Made by a program: the position numbers and the translations under genes. A stretch of DNA of 64,000 bases from Agarophyton chilense (Eukaryota > Rhodophyta > Florideophyceae > Gracilariales > Gracilariaceae): the NCBI GenBank assembly GCA_030374765.1, contig JARGXX010000109.1, positions 496,001-560,000 of the forward strand. Direction: 5' to 3'. The notes beneath the pieces are model-generated. The model was not told where the DNA came from. It worked only from the letters and a program-made list of their open reading frames with translations, and did no database searches. Shown here in pieces: positions 10,611-20,260 of the stretch (positions within the stretch are counted from its first letter, which is position 1; each line of letters begins with the position of its first letter).

Positions 10611-11005
10611 AGAATGAACACCAACCAGAATACGTGATCGAACGCATCATCTCCGCCCGTCGGTGAGAAGATGAAACTGTGCACTATCGCGTCCTTTGGT
10701 TCGGCTACACACCTAAGGAAGACCCTTCGCAAGAACCTCAAACTTTTCCGGCAAACTTTATCGCCCTCTATTGGCGCAAAATCAGCACCATGGAGTGCAG
10801 CCTTTAGGAGGAAGCAATCATTTGCCCGAATAATCCCAAAATGCCTCCCGACACGACAGTTCGCCGTAGCTCGCGCATCAGGGAACAAATTCAGTCCTCA
10901 GGAGACACCTGAGGAAAACCTGAGACGCTCTCAAGGTTGGACGAAGTCCCGGAGCACGCACGTTTGAGATACTGGAGCGACCTTGAAAAGCACAAGCGTT
11001 AATTT
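10611..11005 (+). pseudogene. Chromodomain and C-terminal tail of element A integrase
   Basis: After a stop at 10610 the reading resumes with PEYVIERIISARR (10627-10665), a TGA, then HYRVLWFGYTPKED and NFIALYWRKI. This is the chromodomain pattern (EYxVExI, VxWxGY, aromatic end) that defines chromoviruses and in that group targets integration to chromatin marks. The internal TGA could be a CGA codon with C to T. A short basic, Ser/Arg-rich tail runs to about 11003. Identification rests on motif order. Confidence 0.75.
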
Positions 11006-11084
11006 ATTTGACTAACTATCAGAGACCTAACAGCCCTCGCCATGACCTTAAGGTTCACAGAAGCGCTTCTAACACCAACAGTAC

Positions 11085-12500
11085 TCACTGGGGCGGCGCA
11101 AGAGTAACTCCGTCCTCCTCATTGCAACCTGCAGGAGCGAAACCGGGAATAGTGTCACCCGAGAAGGCTTTTGTGGCACTAGGACCGACCCCAGCGAGCC
11201 GAGCAAGCTTCTTCGGCGGAGATTCACCTGAAGAAGTATTGTCACCATCGGAAGCCTCCCGGTCGCTCAAATTTAGACCATACCGGGCATCTGAGCCAGC
11301 AGTAACCCTCTGGCGCATCACTTGGGCATTCGGCTGCAGGATATTTACCAAAGCGGTCTTCAGATCCTGACACCGTTGGAGAACCGCAGCGTAGTGCGCC
11401 GAGCGACGCGCTCAGGAGCAAGCTTCCCTCAGGACTGTCGCATTTTCAATCGAGACTGTGATACCAAAGGTACGGCAGACACGACGGAGATCTGCGGCTG
11501 CAGCTGTGACCGAAGCGAGAAAATGCAGCCACGGAGAAGACAAAGCGATTTCGACGCCCCCAGTGGACGTTTGAGCCAGCGCATCACCTACAAGACTTTA
11601 GGCTTCGACAGTAACCTCGCCAGGAGGGATGTCCACTTGGGCGACGGGCGGCTCGTATGAAAGTTCATCCTGGGGAGCAGCGCCCGGCGAAGCTGGAGCA
11701 GGGGAAGTGGTCGGAAACAAAACAGCGGATTCGACCGGAGGAATGACGCCCTCTACGGGTAGGACAAAGGGATCTTCCCCGAAGGATTCTCCATCGGACG
11801 TACCAGCTGGAACAAATGGCGTGGCTTCCACATCAGGCTCAAAGAACAGGGGATCGAAACCAACGGCCTTCAGGTAATAGTGAAGCACATGACGTCTCAG
11901 AATGTCCAATGGTATGGTCTTAGCGGTCCCCGGGACGTTCGTAAGCCACTTGGTATCCCTAGGAGCTCTCCGCTTGGTTGTTCGAAGTCATACTACTGCT
12001 GCCCACAGGCTGGTCCGCGAGGAAATGGATAGGCAAGCCGAAGGAAGCGACAAATTCCCCAGGGAGAATAGGGTAAACGACGGGCTTATAAGGCGAGTTC
12101 GGCATCGCGCGCGACCAATGGAAAGGTATCACGACGGGAAGAAGAGATGGCGAAAATGACATGAGCGGACTGCTAGGCGTAAACCACGGTGAACGAAGCG
12201 CGGAGGGTCGCCAAAAGAAGAGCGGAGACTAAAGAAGTCCCAAATGACGGTTGGAGGAGGAGAAGCCAATGGACCATCTCGGCAACGCGACGCGAGAAAT
12301 ACGCTGGCGATGCACCTATGGCCAGCGCTCACGGCGCGCTGGAGTTTTAGTCCTTAGGCAAATTAGTTGCCACTCCGGCGCCTGTGGTCAGCTCACGCTT
12401 CCTCGCATCCCAGCAGGTGATGACGACGCGACGTCCCGTCGCGCCCAATGGTACTGGTACCAAGAAAGAGCTCACCTCTCCTGGGTCAATCATGAGGCCA
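11085..12500 (-). pseudogene. Antisense ORF remnants between chromodomain and 3' LTR of element A
   Basis: On the strand opposite to gag-pol, several open frames follow each other (12332-12129, 12162-11959, 11940-11598, 11351-11085). They read like pieces of one protein: a block SPYKPVVYPILPGEFVAS, a block with PLDILRRHVLHYYLKAVGF, a Pro/Val/Glu-rich stretch, and a Ser/Gly-rich C-terminus. The frames are offset by small indels, consistent with decay of a single long ORF of roughly 450 codons. I recognise no domain. Element C has an antisense ORF in the same interval, though I see no residue similarity between the two. Confidence 0.45.
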
Positions 12501-12529
12501 TCTACACTTCGCCGTGACGGTCGAATCCT

Positions 12530-12542
12530 AAGGAGGGAGATA
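12530..12542 (+). promoter_or_regulatory. Polypurine tract of element A
   Basis: AAGGAGGGAGATA lies directly before the 3' LTR. Element C has the similar AACAAGGAGGGTA in the same place on the minus strand. In LTR retrotransposons this tract primes plus-strand synthesis. Confidence 0.75.
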
Positions 12543-12988
12543 TGTGAAGGAGCAACGATAACCGTTGACCCCTGTAATCCGCCGGGGCCTGAGGTATCTC
12601 ACAAACACCACGTGGACTGGCCGACCCCAGCTGGACTCATTTAGATTATTAATTTATTTTAATTAGTGTAATAGATTGGCATTACAGTGCTAGAGAGATC
12701 TCAGCGCCTCGCCAGTACTATTTACTTGGCTCGAGTGACGCTTCTCCCTTAGAGTACGGTAGGCACCGTTACGATACTAAATTACCCATTTTAGTACAGT
12801 AGTTCCACCAATTGGTCTTCAAGCTATCGTTTCCGTAGCTCCAACCTGTAGGACTACGCAGGAAACGCCAGCCCATTGTACCAAGTACTCTGGGAGTGCC
12901 GCCGTCAAGGATGCCAACCTTAGGACCCGCTCTACCACGCTATTTCAGGTTAAGACCAGTACGCTGAACCACCAGTCATTGCGTTACG
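12543..12988 (+). repeat. 3' LTR of element A
   Basis: 446 bp, beginning TGTGAAGG; the expected terminal CA has become CG. It is colinear with 4719-5164 without net length change but differs at many positions, with some segments strongly changed (for example 12565-12610 and 12945-12965). Confidence 0.93.
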
Positions 12989-13210
12989 GAATACTATGAC
13001 CACATTAGATGAGGCTAGGATATCACTAAAGTTATGAAAATGAGACTTCTCTACAGATACTGTCCAGTATTTTAATCACATTATTCGTCCTAAACTGTTT
13101 CTGATCAAGGAAGCTCCAATAAAATCGATTGAAGTTGAGGTAAAGCCTATGACTCGGAAAGAAGAACGCTTCTGTATAGACTTGATCAACTTCAATTGAC
13201 GATTTATACT
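12989..13210 (+). pseudogene. Reverse transcriptase thumb of element B (right side of the nested insertion)
   Basis: Starting with the second target-site copy, the RT of element B resumes with LDEARISLKL, two stops (TGA), then TVQYFNHIIRPK. This matches GITLKFKKCEW and TVRYLAHEIKP in element C. Removing element A and one target copy leaves the frame continuous with the left part at 4718. This shows that A jumped into B. Confidence 0.85.
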
Positions 13211-13289
13211 GAACTGCGCGGACATTGCCGCGCCCTTAAATTTGTTTCTGCGGAAACGTTAGCGTCCTAAATTTAAACCCATCAAGCCA

Positions 13290-13760
13290 ATATAAACGGA
13301 TCAATCCAATTCCTTTATTGATGCCGTCACATCTCCACTGATCTTATCGTTGGCGAAAGCCCGAGTACCAGTTGCTGTTGACAGAGACGCTGGTGAATCC
13401 CATGTGGGTTGTCGTTTTTTTCAGAAAATTTTCGAAGGAGAACGGAAACCCATTGGGTATTGTTCTCATCCGCTTAATGTCCACGAACGCAACTACTCCT
13501 TGTCGGAGATAGATCTAATCTCCATTTTTTCGGTTCTCTCCACTCTCTGCCCTTATATTATGGGTGTGCACTTCTTTATCTACAAGAATCACTCCTCCTT
13601 ACGATGTCTTTTAACTGTCTTATAATCGTTTGGCCACCTAATGCGTAGAATACTACGCCTAGCGGAATATGACTTCAAAGTTTTCTAGTAGAAGGGCATT
13701 CAATATGTCGAACCAGACGCAGAATCACGTTGAACAACGAGTGTAGAAGCTCCGGCCGCC
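13290..13760 (+). pseudogene. RNase H region of element B
   Basis: An open frame at 13350-13625 carries GERKPIGYCSHPLNVHERNYSLSEIDL, then STLCPYIMGVHFFIYKNHSSLRCLL. It matches GERKPISYWSRSLNAAEKKYSVSEKECL and TDHSSLRWLL of element C. The catalytic Glu position reads Ile-Asp and the frame stops after the HSSLR block. Further degraded sequence runs to the integrase. Confidence 0.8.
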
Positions 13761-14059
13761 GATGACTAGAATAAGAACATGTTTCACGGTGAATCTACCG
13801 TAGGTGATCGAGCACCAATAAAACCGGATTTTATACACGATAATTGGCCTGAAGACCCTATTTCGGATGCTTCACGGGACACCTTTTCCGCCGCAGACCA
13901 AATTGAGAAGCCCCCATCGAGTAGTCTCGTACCGACATCCCCGGACACGGTGATAAAAGAGTAGCAAGGCGATCCTTTTTTTGAAGTTACACATCCGTCT
14001 TAACAATGGCTCACCACTTCTTTTGGAGATCAATGACATTGAATACGTCGTCGAAACGG

Positions 14060-14725
14060 TAAAGTCATTCTCGAAGCAGTGGTTCCGCATCTTCTACAGT
14101 TTGCAGTGTCGCATCTACCACACTATGCAAAGCTCGGTGTGCAAGTAGGTGGACGACAGCTTTATCTTCCTTTGCTAAGGAACTTCCATTGGCCAACCAT
14201 GGCTGTGGATTGCTACGAAACCACATGTTCTTCCTCTGAATGTGCTAAAAATCGCCTGAACCAACGTAAAAATTTAACAGAGTTGAAGCTTTTCCTTGCA
14301 CAGCCCCCTCTCGAGTATATCGTGATCGACGTTCTCGGCCCCCCTGCTCACCTTCAGACGTGAAAACCATTTTGCACTCCTTAGTACGGATCGTTTTTCG
14401 AAGTTGGTTCTAACGATACCTTTAAGTAAAATACCAGCTTGCACGGTTGCACAAGCGTGGGAAACCCTCTGGAGATTGGCCTACGGTCCGGCAGCTGATC
14501 TTTTATCAGACAATAGAAAACAATTCGCATCGTGAATTTTAAGAACGTGTGTTGGATTATCGACATAAAAAATCTCTTCACAAGTAGCAACCACCTCAAG
14601 CGTACTGGGCAAGCCGAGCGGTTAAATTGAACGCTGCCGACCTCAATACTCTTAAGTGGCCGATCACCCCAAATGATAGGATCTGTTTACTGATGCTTTC
14701 ATGTTTGAAAACAATCGTCAGTGTT
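14060..14725 (+). pseudogene. Integrase of element B, truncated
   Basis: The zinc-binding region is recognisable as HYAKLGVQVGG, then LLRNFHWPTMAVDCYETTC with the CxxC-like SSSECAKN, followed by LEYIVIDVLGPP (first catalytic Asp). After a stop the core continues with TDRFSKLVLTIPLSK, LLSDNRKQFAS and a degraded GQAERLN. The match to element C (ORF 27892-28548) is clear but fades near 14725, where a short repeat begins. The C-terminal domain and 3' LTR of element B are not seen, so B is truncated there or disrupted beyond recognition. Confidence 0.82.
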
Positions 14726-15270
14726 CTCGGAAAGCTAGTATTAGCAGCTAGTTTAGTATGCGGGAAGATATCCGGCGAAAAATCTGCGAAAAATGACAAA
14801 TCGCGGATGTATGGGTAATTTCTGTTAATTTTTTAGAGTGCCAGCTAGTTTTGGCTTTCGATTCTATATCAAAATCCTGCACATTATGAATGGGAAACGA
14901 ATGCAAAAGCCCCTTCTAGTTTACCGCCTATGATTGGATGCTAAACGCTAGATGTGAATGACAATAGTCTGGCTCAAACACCCTCAAACCAACCCATATA
15001 ACCATGACATCTCCCAGAATTACCATCCACAATACGATCTGGTGTCGTCCACCCTCCCCTTGCACCCCTCATCATCCTCTCCACTCCCCGCAATCCCCGC
15101 TACAAACCCTCCTTTCCTTCTCCTCTTCCCCATCAGCCCTCCTACTCCAACTGGGGTGTTCTCGGAATGCTAGCTAGAGGCGCAGGGGGCAAAGAAAATA
15201 GTCAAAAAATCTGCAAAAATGAGGAATGGGCAATTTGCAAGCAATTAATTCAGATTTTTCGGATACCACA
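14721..15270 (+). repeat. Imperfect direct repeat pair (14721-14845 and 15156-15270) and the spacer between
   Basis: GTGTTCTCGGAAAGCTAG at 14721 and GTGTTCTCGGAATGCTAG at 15156 start two similar stretches that both contain an AAAAAATCTGC-like motif and a T-rich end. They are about 435 bp apart. The spacer holds a C/T-rich pyrimidine tract (15050-15150). No gene is visible; the pair may mark a small unclassified repeat. Confidence 0.4.
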
Positions 15271-15799
15271 CCTTCGCGCATTCACGCGAATCCTAGCAGT
15301 ATAGAATGCAGAACGCAAGTGCACTAAAGCGCTAGTTTGCATCTCATTCGATGTAAATGAAATGCTAGTTTACTTCCCTTTACTAAACACTAATAAAATC
15401 TTCAATCACCGCACCATTTCTTCCCTTCAGAAGTACCCCCCACCCGGTGGCGGCTGGGTTTCCGTTTCCGGGAACGTCAGCGCATAGGAGTCTTTCGGAG
15501 AACTATCCCTTTCCTCCTTCACATCTCCACCCCCACCACGCGCGTCCTTTCGCTCCAGAGCATTCCACCTTTTCATCTCCTGCTCTGGTAGAACCCTCTC
15601 CGTCTTACTCACAGCAGTCGCCAACGTCCTGAACCCACCAAGCTCCTCTACTTCTCCCTCCCCTTTTTCTCCCCTACCTTCACCCTCTTTCTCTCAACCT
15701 CCGTATCACTCGCCACAATTGGTGTCTCCTCCCCAACTCTCCCCTTCCTCTTGCCCACCTCCCTCGTTGCCTCCACCTTCTCCACATCCTTCTCACTCA
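15271..15799. other. Region 3' of the DDB1 remnant, no confident gene
   Basis: On the minus strand this is Lys/Glu/Arg-rich in translation (15884-15648 and 15624-15427), which reflects a C/T-rich plus strand. If the GT at 15800 is a splice donor, this would be intron. I see no DDB1-like sequence here. Confidence 0.35.
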
Positions 15800-15803
15800 C
15801 GGT
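15794..15803 (-). other. Possible 5' splice site at the end of the DDB1 remnant
   Basis: On the minus strand ACC is followed by GTGAGTG at 15800, exactly where DDB1-like coding sequence ends and a TGA would otherwise stop it. It fits the eukaryotic donor consensus; I see no matching acceptor within the window. Confidence 0.4.
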
Positions 15804-17313
15804 ACACGCTCTAAGCCCTTCGATATACGCGTGTTCGCCGGTGGAACCCAGCTGAGAGTGGGCTGTGCAGTTATGGTCACGCAATCGGTTACTTGCACGC
15901 TCTTCGTCGTAACCGGAACCATAATATCACCCTCCATATTCGCAGCAAAGAGGGTCGGAGTCTCCTCGTCAAACCCTGGTAGACTCTAGGCGGTTCCATT
16001 TCGTCGACGCTGATTAGTTCAAGCATCCTCGTAGCCGAAGTAAAAGTCTGAAGAAGGTACGAATCATATCTGTCATCGATATGTCGCCTCAAAGAAAACA
16101 TGTCCTTGATCCCCCGCAACTCCTCAGAAGCATGTTCAGAAATACCGATTCCATTGCGGATTATCCTCAAAGATCCATCTTTTCCTTGACCAGAGCATGT
16201 AACCACCTGACTCTGGTCGTGTCGTAAGTATCCTATACCCTTCACAATACAAAATTCAATTATAGGTCCCAAGTGAGGGTAAGTTTGTACAATTTCCACA
16301 AAACTTCCATTTTCTTCGTTTCTCTCACGTCCTAGACGAACAAGCTGTGAATCGCCGGTATTGGAGCCGATGAACGCGAACGCACTGTCCAAATAAGAGA
16401 TGAAACAGGGAGTACTTTTCTCGCCAAGTGCTTCTAGTTCGATACCCGTAATGGTATTCTTTTGGTCTGTGATAAGCAAAAGAATGCTAAGAAAGCCCTT
16501 CTGATCACCGATGAGGTACCTAGTGCCTTGCTCCCCCACTTTGCCAACGGCAGTTATGATTTCGGCCTCGAATGGTTGCGATATTTGCCCACCAAGAGCC
16601 GTAAGGTATGTCACAAAGTCCTCTCCAAATATGAGAACGCCGCCTATGGGATCTGGAACAGCAACGACTTTCGAGGCGGTAATATCCAGCGTTGCGCTCT
16701 TCCACGAACCCTCCGCAACGTCTTGGTCGTTCACACGGATTTCGTACGTTCGCAACTCGTGGCTCTCTTTTCCATGAGCACACAAGACGGCTAGAGTGGG
16801 ATACTGAAAGCCGTGGAGGAACACCATGTCGAAAATGGTGTCCTCAAGGAGCCTGACGTTAAGGGCAGTTTTGTCAGCATCACGTTCGGTGGGAACTACT
16901 TTTAGCAGACGCTTGTACTGATGAAGCGCGATACATTCGGTCTTGGGGTCGACAATGCTCATACGCTCGGCAACTCCACTAGAACTAAAATGGTCTTGTA
17001 TATCGCCGGACGACACAACATGACATCGAGACTCGACGGAGTTCCAGCACAATATACATAACTTGTACTTTTCCGTGATGTCGATAAGTTGGTCCTGCGT
17101 CTCACCCTGGACTCGCATGAGGTGCATACCAGAAATGGTTCCAGGAATTGGAAGTTCAATGACACATGTCAGCCCTTCCTTGGTTATGGTATACACTTGA
17201 ATGTAGCTGACTTTGGAAACAAGCAGGTTACGCTGATCCGGGGCCAAGAAGCTGCCCACGGCTGTGTGCCAGACGCGCGACGCCTTGTGCGCGGTGACGA
17301 CGTAGTTATACAT
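15800..17313 (-). pseudogene. DDB1: DDB1 (damaged DNA-binding protein 1), N-terminal part, frameshifted
   Basis: Starts at ATG 17313 with MYNYVVTAHKAS, the conserved DDB1 N-terminus, and stays open for 474 codons. Conserved blocks include VPDPIGGVLIFGED, ISYLDSAFAFIGSNTGDSQL, and near residues 395-410 GSLRIIRNGIGISEHAS, a hallmark of the family. This covers beta-propeller A and the start of propeller B. At 15971-15977 a single-base frameshift separates the open frame from the natural continuation (GFDEETPTLFAANMEGD, then SVQVTD), which runs in another frame to 15801. DDB1 is normally about 1,100 aa; the remaining half is absent from the window. It acts as the adaptor of CUL4 ubiquitin ligases. 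It could be a truncated pseudogene, or a gene interrupted by a TE-filled intron with one sequencing error. Confidence 0.88.
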
Positions 17314-18396
17314 ATTGCTTCAAGAAAGGGTGCTCCAAAGCAGTGAAGACGAAAATGGACGCGAGAGAGGCAACTGAGAGACTGAGAGACTGACCGACAA
17401 ACTACGTGAAAAGTCCCCATCGCGCCTCCGATATCCAAACAGCGTGAGCCATGCACAAGGGCGCATGAAAGAGTTGTGAGGAACCGTTCGACTCCGAAGT
17501 TGGCCGAGACCGCTCATATTCTCGTTCACGGTGCAATTTGGCAGCTGTTCGTGGTGTGTACTAAGTCTTCATTGGTGACGCGGTTTGCGCTGGCCAGTTG
17601 CTATCTAGATATTGGCACCGGCCGGAAAGCGGATTTTTGTGAAACTCAGACATGAAACAACTGTTGAAAGGCTCGGGGGCGTTGAAAACTTTTGTAACGC
17701 AAGAAGTACAATAGCGTCAAAAAAAGTGCCACAACGTCAAGCACGAGACAATGGGCTTACTGGATAGATTATTGGATCGAGTTCCTTCGCGGCCCTCTGG
17801 AAAGGAAGGACACTGAACTTTGATAGAGAGCGTAAGTGACGAATTCGAAGGAAATGCCCTGAACCTCGGACAAGTGGGAGCCATTCAACAGAAATTGGAA
17901 GGCTCGAGCTCCTGTATGGATTAAGAGGGAGAATGTGACGGTTGGAGACGATTGCCTGCAGCTGCATTCGCGTCTACAAGCGCCTCCGGCTGGTTATCCC
18001 CCGGACTACCACAAATTCTCAACCGCGTTTGTTCGAAGCAAGAAAAAGGTGAGATATGGATGTTCCGAAGCAAGATAAAGGTGAGATATAAATATTTCGA
18101 AGCAAAGGTGAAGCCGGCAGACTCCTGTGTTGCAAGTGCTTTCTGTTTCGCCAGCAATGACGCTCAGACGTGGAACGAAATCGATGTGTTCCCTGTAAAA
18201 CATCTGCCAGTACCAAGAATGTCCTAAAAACTGCCGAAAACTCAACCAAACACTTCACATTTTCATGTCCGGAGATCTGTCAGAACATGGCCGAAATTGA
18301 AGCACAAAAATGCCGTTAGAAATGTCCAGGAAATGGCCATATACAGCATGGCATAGTAGGTCTGAAAAGTGGGCAACAAAGGCCCTTCTTCGGACA
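17314..18396. other. Upstream of DDB1: no gene seen; short tandem repeat at 18028-18115
   Basis: Presumably contains the DDB1 promoter on the minus strand (17314-17500). From 18028 to 18115 three imperfect copies of a roughly 33-bp unit occur, each with TTCGAAGCAA and AAGGTGAGATAT-like cores. Open frames here are short and have no recognisable content. Confidence 0.5.
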
Positions 18397-18398
18397 TA

Positions 18399-18526
18399 CA
18401 GTGCGTTTCAAAAACATATCCCTTTACAAAAACTGCGCCAAAAAGGCATTTCACGTACTGTAGAGCACATTTCACAACAAATAAAAACCACTAAGTCAAT
18501 AACACTGTTTCAAAAGTATATCCTTT
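18399..18526 (+). repeat. Left outer and inner terminal repeats of the Tc1-like element
   Basis: Outer copy 18399-18422 and inner copy 18501-18526 share a GTTTCAAAA core followed by a TATCC(C)TTTA-like stretch. The cores are 102 bp apart. Confidence 0.85.
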
Positions 18527-18546
18527 ATACAATCATTTGCTCAATT

Positions 18547-19542
18547 ATGGCTCGTGGCGCACCTCTCACACGCTCTGAACAGCTGGAAATCATGGAATTA
18601 GTAGGTCAGGGTATGATTCCAGCAGATATAGCCCGAAAACTCAAGCGCAGCCCAAAAACAATCAGCAACTTCATCAAAAACCCCGCTGCATACGGAACAA
18701 AGCGTTCAACCGGCCGTCCAACGGCACTATCCCCGGCCGATAAGCGTGGAATCAAGCGAGAACTATGCCGCAACACTTCATCTTGCGGGAAAATTGTCAA
18801 AAATCTAAATTTGCCTCTATCACGATCTACAATATGGCGTGAAGTCAACCGTCAAAATTTGTTCAAGTACACAAAAATGAGGAAAACTTTTTTTTTAAAA
18901 GATAATCACAAGAAAAATCGAGTTGAATGGTGTGCTCAAAAGGCTTATTGGAAAACGGAATGGAATAATGTTATCTTTTCCGACGAAAAAAAGTTTAACC
19001 TTGATGGTCCAGATTGCTATAAATTTTATTGGCATGATCTACGAAAAGAAAAGAAGGAATTTGTGACTAGGCATTCAGGAGGCGCATCAGTAATGGTTTG
19101 GGCTGGAATCTCCACGAAAGGAGCAACTGATATGGCTTTTGTTGAAACTACAATGAACTCTGAGAAGTATGCTGAGGTTCTAGAAAACTATCTTTTACCT
19201 TTTTCATACTGTATGCACGGAGAAGAATTCATTTTCCAGCAAGATAATGCACCTGTGCATAAGTCTAATTCTATGAAACAGTGGTTCAATAGTCTAAATA
19301 TGTCGGTTATGGAATGGCCTGCGCGCTCTCCTGACCTCAACCCTATCGAAAACATTTGGGGAATGTTGGCCCGAATGGTTTATGGGCAAGGAAGGCAGTT
19401 TGATACAGTTTTTGATTTGAAAAATTGTATCAAAGATTGCTGGGAAAAGATTGACTGTAATGCTATCAATCCTTTTATAGAATCAATGCCAAAGCGTTGT
19501 ATAAGTGTTATACAGGCTAGAGGAGCAAAAATAAACTACTGA
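18547..19542 (+). CDS. Tc1/mariner transposase (DD34E), intact
   Basis: 331 aa from ATG 18547 (MARGAPLTRSEQLEIMELV). I chose this start because it begins the helix-turn-helix region and because the inner terminal repeat lies just upstream. The annotated open frame extends further upstream to 18310 only because it happens to be open. N-terminal paired-like HTH: the IPADIARKLKRSPKTI helix pair near residues 23-40, then a GRPT linker and a second HTH to about 100. Catalytic residues are Asp146 (VIFSDEKKF), Asp233 (FQQDNAPVH) and Glu268 (DLNPIENIW), with 34 residues between the last two, the Tc1 spacing. It would cut and paste the surrounding element at TA dinucleotides. No stop or frameshift is seen, so it may be recently active. 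Confidence 0.95.
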   Translation: MARGAPLTRSEQLEIMELVGQGMIPADIARKLKRSPKTISNFIKNPAAYGTKRSTGRPTALSPADKRGIKRELCRNTSSCGKIVKNLNLPLSRSTIWREVNRQNLFKYTKMRKTFFLKDNHKKNRVEWCAQKAYWKTEWNNVIFSDEKKFNLDGPDCYKFYWHDLRKEKKEFVTRHSGGASVMVWAGISTKGATDMAFVETTMNSEKYAEVLENYLLPFSYCMHGEEFIFQQDNAPVHKSNSMKQWFNSLNMSVMEWPARSPDLNPIENIWGMLARMVYGQGRQFDTVFDLKNCIKDCWEKIDCNAINPFIESMPKRCISVIQARGAKINY

Positions 19543-19568
19543 ACTCGCGTTAGAATAAAAAGGATGCA

Positions 19569-19698
19569 ATAAAGGTTATGATTTTGAAACAGTTTTTTTA
19601 CTTGAAAATTTTTTCACACTGATTTTGTTAGTTGTACTGTAGCCAAAACGTCGATTTTTGGAAAATTTGCGCGAGGGATATGATTTTGAAACAGACTT
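19569..19698 (-). repeat. Right inner and outer terminal repeats of the Tc1-like element
   Basis: Inner copy about 19572-19596 and outer copy 19675-19698, inverted relative to the left end, again 102 bp apart. Both contain ATGATTTTGAAACAG. Confidence 0.85.
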
Positions 19699-19750
19699 TA
19701 CGTCGATCTACATTAGTAGATTTTCTGTACATTATCAGCCTTGGTAGTAT

Positions 19751-20143
19751 CTACAAAAATGTGTCAAGATGTGGCCAATTAGTGTTCGGAGTAAATCCTA
19801 GAGCACTACCAAGGCAGTACCGTAACTGTTCGAGAATAGTACCGACAATGTGCAAAAGCTCACCGTGAGGCAGCCGGCACATGTTCTGTACAGGCTTTAA
19901 TTGTTGCCATTGTAGTACAAAATCTATTCTATGGTAGATCACGCCTGGGTCAAGAACAGATAATGTCATGCACAAAGCACAAATCATGACCTTGAAGGCC
20001 ACGAGAATGGCCCCAAACTCCCAAAAGGGACCCATGAACACCCAAAGCGCGACACTAGATGTACGCAAGCAAACCAGAATAAGGGGTTTACATGTTAGAA
20101 ATTCTATGTGATCCTGGGAAGAAGGCACGTTGGACGCTAGCAA
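19751..20143 (-). CDS. Unrecognised ORF with hydrophobic segments, possible exon
   Basis: 130 codons open on the minus strand, with a hydrophobic stretch rich in Leu, Val, Ile and Trp near residues 25-62 that could form one or two membrane segments. Just upstream (20134-20242) the minus strand reads like a short intron: CAG then GTAAGTAT at 20240, a CACTAAC branch-like motif, and TTGCTAG near 20133. This could be an exon joined to the upstream frame at 20261-20923, but that frame stops 28 nt before the donor. No family recognised. Confidence 0.3.
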   Translation of the reverse strand: MLASNVPSSQDHIEFLTCKPLILVCLRTSSVALWVFMGPFWEFGAILVAFKVMICALCMTLSVLDPGVIYHRIDFVLQWQQLKPVQNMCRLPHGELLHIVGTILEQLRYCLGSALGFTPNTNWPHLDTFL

Positions 20144-20260
20144 TAAAATGCTTGAGAGAGACTACATCAACCCAGATATGTTAACATTGTTAGTGTCCAG
20201 AAAGAAGTGCACAACAGAAAGTGAAAGAGATATACTTACCTGACCAAAAGATCTTCTACA

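Larger units (their letters stand above)
4719..12988 (+). mobile_element. Ty3/Gypsy chromovirus A, complete but decayed, inserted in element B
   Basis: An 8.27-kb element with two 446-bp direct LTRs (4719-5164 and 12543-12988), a primer-binding site after the 5' LTR, a polypurine tract before the 3' LTR, and gag, protease, RT, RNase H, integrase and chromodomain in Gypsy order. The flanking 5-mers are GGATA (4714-4718) and GAATA (12989-12993), a target-site duplication with one transition. By eye the LTRs differ at roughly one site in seven, so the insertion is old. Every coding domain has stops, and the RT has lost its N-terminal part. Between the chromodomain and the 3' LTR lies antisense coding sequence. 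Confidence 0.92.
18399..19698 (+). mobile_element. Intact Tc1-like DNA transposon with IR/DR ends
   Basis: A 1,300-bp element flanked by TA on both sides (18397-18398 and 19699-19700), with imperfect terminal inverted repeats beginning CAGTGCGTTTCA on the left and ending with the complement of AAGTCTGTTTCA on the right. Each end has a second, inner copy of the repeat exactly 102 bp inward (GTTTC at 18405 and 18507; its complement ending at 19692 and 19590). This is the inverted repeat/direct repeat layout known from Sleeping Beauty-type Tc1 transposons. The single ORF is open. It is the only autonomous-looking DNA transposon in the window. Confidence 0.93.

Noticed and set aside
18310..18546. 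Upstream extension of the Tc1 transposase ORF to ATG 18310
   Set aside because: This part includes the terminal repeats and flanking DNA; the conserved protein begins at ATG 18547.
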